DNA of 64,000 nucleotides from Heliocidaris erythrogramma (taxonomy: Eukaryota; Echinodermata; Echinoidea; Camarodonta; Echinometridae). Positions 59,186 to 64,000 of this stretch are shown here, one piece after another. The notes beneath the pieces were generated by a model. The model made no database searches. It was not told the DNA's origin and saw nothing but the letters and a program-made list of their open reading frames with translations. Numbering within the stretch: the stretch's first letter is position 1; each line of letters opens with the position of its first letter. Where the stretch lies: the NCBI GenBank assembly GCA_025617745.1, contig CM046869.1:13225168-13289167 (forward strand). Direction: 5' to 3'. The position numbers and the translations under genes were made by a program.

Positions 59186-59605
59186 TTAAAGATAACATTT
59201 AACAAATTCATAGTGACGAAGCTTTTCGACCTGCACTCATCGGGTCAAAACGCAGGAATGAGAGAATACAAGAAAATACAAAAGTCAAGGAAGGGTGTGT
59301 ACACCGGCTTGTTCCAAGGCGTATAAGCCGGCTCAGTTCACTATTGTTGCCCAAGCACGCAGCTTTCAACATCTTCGCTTCTTAGAAGCGTTGTTCATTC
59401 AGTCGAGAGATCCGCTATTGTGCCGACAAAAGGAGTTTGTACAAGCGCTTCGATTATTTTAGCGTGCCCGGATCATATCCGGGTCGCTGTACACACCCTT
59501 CCTTGACTTTTGTATTTTCTTCTATTCTCCCATTCCTGCGTTGTGACCCGATGAGTGCAGGTCGAAAAGCTTCGTCACTATGAATTTGTTAAATGTTATC
59601 TTTAA
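59186..59605. repeat. large inverted repeat with 117-bp arms (foldback/MITE-like)
   Basis: Left arm 59186-59302 and right arm 59489-59605 are near-perfect reverse complements (a few mismatches, for example GGGTCAAAACG against GGGTCACAACG). The spacer of about 186 bp holds further hairpins: CCGGCTT...AAGCCGG (59304-59331), CGCTTCT/AGAAGCG (near 59375-59395) and CCCGGAT-CAT-ATCCGGG (59467-59483). The arms include the CGAAGC...GACCTGCACTCATC motif also found at 54127 and 60038. No target duplication or transposase was identified. Confidence 0.85.
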
Positions 59606-60037
59606 GTTTTGTAGTACCAATCGTCTGTTTGCTTCCTTATTCTGTATTAATATACATATTAATATCCACCATTTCGAATATAAAGTCATAAGCTTTCTTT
59701 TGATGTACATGTATATATCGATACATGAAATTATGCAACGAAAGCAAATTCCGTTATCTAAGAACGACGACGAAATGCTCCTTATACTATTTGCGAGTTG
59801 AGCAAAGATCATATTTAAATTTTTAAAGATTTTAAATAGTACAATGTGCAGGCAAGAATGAATGTACAAAAAGAGAGATTTATAAAGAAATAGAAAAGGA
59901 TCAAATCCTTTGTAAGTTTCATTATGTACATAAGTAATAAAAGAATTTATCATTCCCAGGTTCAGTATTACATGTTACGCACAGATTAGATGGAGATCGT
60001 GTTATGGATTAACATGGAGGTAAACCTACTTATCAGC

Positions 60038-60080
60038 ATGATAACCTGATGAGTTGCAGATCGTAAAGCTTCGTTATCAT
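60038..60080. repeat. short hairpin ATGATAAC...GTTATCAT
   Basis: Perfect 8-bp stem around CTGATGAGTTGCAGATCGTA and AAGCTTC; second solo copy of the motif at 54127-54166. Confidence 0.7.
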
Positions 60081-60276
60081 TTTTATTTGTTATCGTTTTA
60101 ATGTTCTAATATGTTACTTTTTAAAGCCATTTGGAAATAAAACTCTTTACTGTTATGGGCTTGGAGATCCTCCTATTGGGAACTTGACCATTCATCGCAA
60201 AATTGGCACAAACCATTGACATTTTGGTGTAGAATTGCATCATCACAGATTATTTCCATATTCCTCCTAAACTGAC

Positions 60277-61090
60277 TCAAAACCAAAAAAAGTAGAGAGC
60301 AACTACTAAAATGATACCATAAATCATCAAACTATTGAAGAAGCTGCCACTCTTAGTGATCTGTATTTTCCTGGACTGTAGGGGTTTGTTGACCCGGTCA
60401 TCGATGGTCATGATAGCATCACGGGCACCACTCCATCGACCAGGTCCGACTACACGGTACTGGTAGGGTGTGAATGGACCACAAATACACTTCACAGCTA
60501 GGACAGGATCAGTGAGTAACATCTTCCAGAAATCTGGCTTCACCCCAAACTCTACAGCAACATCGTCCATGTACTTGATGAAATCAACTTGGATGGTGTG
60601 ACGTTGAGTGTTGACGTAACGTTTGGCCATGGCTTCTTGTTTGCTCATCATGTCTGCGTCCATTTGATCTGCTGTGGGGAGCTTTGCAAGACCCTTGAAC
60701 ACTCTTGTGGCCCATCTAGCTTGGAGCTCTGAGATAGGATTAATGGCACCCAATGGTTGGATGTATCCTAAGAAGGCAATGGTTGGGTGTTGAAGGTTTG
60801 GAGGGAATACATACTTGTAGAGCGGCAGGTGGTTTTTCTCTACTTTAATCACTGCATCTTCTAGGAAAGGGAATCGAAATACATACCCCGTTCCAAGGAT
60901 AACAACATCAAGGTCCTCAGTAGTTCCATCTTGGAACACAACTCCTGTTGATGTGAAGTGCTTCACGTCTGGTTTGATAATGACTGAACCATTGACAATG
61001 CAGTTGGGAAGAAAGTCGTTGACTGTTGGGTGCTGGCCAATTGGTGAGTGACTAGGTTGGATCCCTAGGAACTTGTGATCAACTCGTTTT
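60277..61090 (-). CDS. flavin-containing monooxygenase, last exon
   Basis: FMOs are FAD- and NADPH-dependent ER enzymes that oxygenate soft nucleophiles (N and S atoms). This exon of about 271 codons gives the C-terminal half of an enzyme usually about 530 residues long. It contains the FMO motif VVILGTGYVFRFPF (family form ATGY), LYKYVFPPNL, LQARWATRVFKGL, and a C-terminal hydrophobic anchor MIYGIILVVALYFFWF typical of the family. The 5' limit is set at a TTCTGTGTTTAG acceptor on the - strand (AG at 61091-61092), after which homology-like sequence (KRVDHKFLG) begins. The stop is TAA-type at 60277-60279. Upstream exons are not found in 61.1-64.0 kb and must lie to the right. It shows no sign of decay and looks like a real host gene flanking the array. 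Confidence 0.85.
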
Positions 61091-61159
61091 CTAAACACAG
61101 AAAAACAAGATTTTTCAGGGAAAACAATGTTAACAGTTTCAACCAAAGAAAATATCAAT

Positions 61160-61740
61160 AATTAAGAAAAAAAATCACTTAAATACATGTATGTGAAATA
61201 CAAACTAGATCAATAACTAAGGACAAAAGAAACAAGGGCAACGCAAAGCTTAGCATCCCCTCGCCGGGTACAAATGGCCTATATACATGAACAAGTTAAC
61301 TCCATTAGACTATACTATTATATTACTAGGCAAGAAAGTTACTAATACCTAGGGATTTGATGTACAGAAAGTTTACCGGTACTATTTTATGGAATGACCC
61401 ATGAGAAGATCTGAAAATAAACTTTCTCATGTACATAATTCAAATTTTTTGCATATTTAATGAGCTGTGACCTTTGACTTACATACTCAACAATACGTAA
61501 ACCACATTTTCGCATATATATAATTAGCTATTTTCGCATATTTAATGAACTGTGAACTTTGACCTCTGACCTACATACTTGAAGATCGAACTTAGGCTAT
61601 ATCTTCATACCATGTACCTTCTTACCAAATTTAATTAAAATCTGTATAACATTAATTACTTAGGATTTTCACATATTTAATGAGCTATGACCATTGACCT
61701 TTGACATGCATACTGCAAAATCAAACTTAAGCTGTATTTT
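61160..61740. other. probable FMO intron with degenerate repeat
   Basis: AT-rich, no gene. Three loose copies of a segment with CATATTTAATGA(G/A)CT followed by GACCTTTGAC / GACCTCTGACC occur near 61452, 61537 and 61669. Confidence 0.5.
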
Positions 61741-61749
61741 AATATGATG

Positions 61750-61932
61750 TACGAAAGTGGCTTACCGGGTACTCTATTTACCAAAATGTAAGACAAGGCA
61801 AGGACAGTTTTGCATCTCTTTTGTTGGTACAAAACTGTGGAATGCTCTTCCAGATGAAATTAGATTAAAAAACTTCAAGGTCAGTCTTTCGTAGAAAACT
61901 TTCCAACTACCTTCAATGTGATGTTGTAAACT
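61750..61932 (+). pseudogene. LINE reverse-transcriptase C-terminal fossil
   Basis: ISFVGTKLWNALPDEIRLKN at about 61814-61873 followed, after a frameshift near 61885, by FRRKLSNYLQCDVVN. The pattern S(Y/F)xGxKLWNxLPxxIR...FKxxLxxYL is the usual C-terminus of jockey/CR1/RTE-like LINEs. Only this tail is present. Confidence 0.65.
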
Positions 61933-63350
61933 CAAAACGTCCCTTTTATGTGTATACCTTCTATCACCTACATTTGATTGGTGATCTATATAGCTTAGGC
62001 TTGAGCCTAAACATTTGTTTATTTTCATCTACTTTTACATATCTATATTTCTCTTTGTTTTCATTACTACTAATAATACACATATCTTTATTATGAATGT
62101 GTTATACCTGAAACAATTTTCACTTCTCTGTTACACCTCATGCACACAACAGTGATTTCAGTTGTTTAAAGATTTTTTTTCTTTCCCTCTCTTGTATAAA
62201 TTATCGTAATTATTGTCTGAAAAAACAAAAACAACTAGTCGTTTTTGCCCTTGTTTTTTCTGTAAGAAATGTAAAAAAAAATATATATATTTTTTTTTTA
62301 ATACGAAATAAAAATTGCACGTGTAGGTACTGAAAAAAACAACAAAAAACAAAACATCTTGCAAAAAGAATGGGACTAGGCTCGACTAGCACTTGTGCTA
62401 ATTTCGAGTTCCAATTAACAACTTCACCTCAGTATTAGTACATGTATATTACATTGTTATGTACGTTCAAATTTATGTAGATCTATGACTACATATCATT
62501 GTAAATCCATTTTTGTTCATTAATGTATGTATATGTACATAAATTATGTATGTGAATGTATATGTATATATGTATATGTGTTTTATGTATATATATATAT
62601 GTATGCATATATATGTATATTCATTGGCGGATCCACTTCCTGCCCGTGCCCCCCCCCTTTTTTTGGAAGAGAAGTATGCATTTTGACCATAAACGATCCG
62701 CCATTTTCTCGATTGTGCCCCACCCTCCCCCTTCTTTAGAATGAAGACTTTTTTTTTTTTTTTGTTGCTTGTCAGGGAATTATGGAGGGAAACTGGACCC
62801 CCACTGGTTTGGTGAAAAAAAAAAAAATTGTCGCCACCCTCTGACTGCGTCGGCGAGGGGATAATTAACTTCTTAGTCCAAGTCTGAATGAAGCATATCT
62901 ACAATCTCAGTAACTTACTGCTAAAGGTTTCGATTGATCAACTGATTTTTATTCGCCAAGCTTCAAACATACAATAGAATTGCCAAAGAAAAACAGATAA
63001 AAATTTGAATATTAAAGCTTGAGTAGGATAAACTACGAAAGCTCAAGAGCTTATTTCCAGTGGGGTCCTCAATAGATTAATAGATTCAAATTATATATTT
63101 ACAGATTGAGAAAAGGAAAAAAATTGAGATTCTATATAATTACTAAAACAATAAAAATGTATACAAAATTAGAAAATATGAATCCACCTGGCAGAGAAAA
63201 AAAATGTGGTCTGTATTTAGGCTATTTCAGTCATATACCATGCCATTCGCTTCTCTTCTCTGACTCACAAGTGATAGGTATTCCCTTAATTTCCTCTTAA
63301 AATGAACAAAGCTTTCTATTATCTTTATATTTTTAGAAAGGGAATTCCAA
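61933..63350. other. repeat-rich intergenic or intronic DNA, no gene seen
   Basis: Poly(A/T) runs near 62270-62300 and 62749-62765, a (TA)n(TG)n microsatellite at about 62520-62620, and a repeat-like segment 62625-62830 with GGCGGATCCACTT and CGATCCGCCATTTTCTCG. The frames here are low-complexity. Confidence 0.6.
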
Positions 63351-63353
63351 TGT

Positions 63354-63545
63354 TTTATAATAATAATAATAATAGCTACATTTATATTGCGCACGTATCC
63401 ATCCCAGAGGATGCTTAAGGCGCCTACAAAGGAGTATTATTACCTGGCTTTAGCCCAGCTGCCCTAAGGCGCTGAAAGCATTCAAGGAATACATTCCTAC
63501 CAGGTACCCATTTACTACACTTGGGTGTAGCTACGTAATAAAACG
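63354..63545. repeat. dispersed repeat with (AAT)n head
   Basis: Starts with an (AAT)n run followed by AGCTACATTTATATTGCGCA, and contains GATGCTTAAGGCGCC, AGCCCAGCTGCCCTAAGGCG and ACCAGGTACCCATTTACTAC. The compact, GC-richer segment resembles short interspersed repeats common in invertebrates; family not identified. Confidence 0.5.
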
Positions 63546-63572
63546 TGTTTCCAATATTGCCTACTCTTTCAG

Positions 63573-63742
63573 GTAAGTTCCGTTTTGTCTTTCTTTTTAT
63601 AAAGTGGAGTCATTTTTGCTATATTCATATCCCCTGGAAGAGTAATCGACAGGATAGATAGGTTGATTAAATAACATAAAGGCTTATATAAAATCTTCAC
63701 ACCATCTTTCAAAAATTTAGCCGGAATCCTGTCTAGCCCAGT
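63573..63742 (-). pseudogene. LINE reverse-transcriptase fragment, - strand
   Basis: On the - strand from 63742: TGLDRIPAKFLKDGVKILYK, then PLCYLINLSILS, PGDMNIAKMTPLYKKKDK and a TGA. This is the N-terminal RT block (GLDxIPAKFLK...KxTPLYKK) of jockey/CR1-like LINEs. A short insertion (ITL) and the stop mark it as a relic. Confidence 0.75.
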
Positions 63743-63879
63743 ACTTGAAAAAAAAAATTAATCTACATGTACGTAGCTCATTGAAAATAAATTGTTCACT
63801 GACTAGTAATAACTTGAAGCTGTCTTCAAGTACACTTTTCTTTCGTAAAACTCATGAATACAATCATCTTTTCATTCTT

Positions 63880-64000
63880 CTAAAAATGACGAAACAGGTG
63901 ATAGCGAGATCGTTAACCGATATCATAAATGCATCTTTGACCACGGGATGTGTACCCAAGGGTTGGAAAGTAGCTCGAGTAATTCCAATTTTTAAAGCTG
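63880..64000 (+). pseudogene. LINE reverse-transcriptase fragment, + strand, cut by window end
   Basis: VIARSLTDIINASLTTGCVP followed by KGWKVARVIPIFKA at 63898-63999, the same RT block as the - strand relic but from another element in the opposite direction. It may continue beyond the window, so intactness cannot be judged. Confidence 0.75.

Noticed and set aside
62527..62744. Short frames with Tyr/Met/Ile-rich sequence
   Set aside because: Translation of a TATG-type microsatellite and adjacent repeat, with no domain.

Overview
This window is eukaryotic nuclear DNA, almost certainly from a marine invertebrate and perhaps an echinoderm. It is dominated by a tandem array of U2 small nuclear RNA genes. 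The unit is about 2.12-2.13 kb. Each unit carries one 188-nt U2 gene on the + strand with a TATA-type snRNA promoter and a 3' box, then a spacer holding a (GAT)n/(AAT)n microsatellite and the same fossil of a non-LTR reverse transcriptase. I count 17 uninterrupted U2 copies plus several copies broken by mobile elements. The echinoderm suggestion is inference. It rests on the TATA-dependent U2 promoter layout (known from sea urchin U2 genes) and on a foldback element with 15-bp repeat arms (like the sea urchin TU elements).

Layout. 1-6393: three whole units and the start of a fourth. 6394-14643: two copies of a Tx1/L1-like, APE-endonuclease retrotransposon (Keno-like). The first is near full length and the second is 5'-truncated. 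Both sit in one U2 gene at its branch-point recognition sequence. 14644-47390: the main run of units, very homogeneous at 2129 bp. One unit (38013-41801) is split by a 1.65-kb foldback element whose arms are inverted 15-bp minisatellites. 47391-49020: a U2 gene split by the 3' end of a second type of element, one with a restriction-like endonuclease (NeSL/Utopia-like). 49879-53715: a diverged, decayed second Keno family. 53716-56690: a decayed U2 remnant and two more Utopia-like fragments joined head to tail through a U2 stub. The array ends here.

The right flank (56.7-64 kb) is ordinary repeat-rich DNA. It holds a 170-bp tandem repeat, a 117-bp-arm inverted repeat, the last exon of a flavin-containing monooxygenase gene on the - strand, and fragments of other LINEs.

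The coherent story is a multicopy snRNA locus used as a genomic safe haven by two unrelated site-specific retrotransposon lineages. One enters at U2 nucleotide 35 and the other at nucleotide 38, and the array is meanwhile homogenised by unequal exchange. Elements pile up and decay at the right edge of the array, where homogenisation seems weakest. Element names (Keno, Utopia, TU) are assigned from memory of the families and the target site, not from a search.
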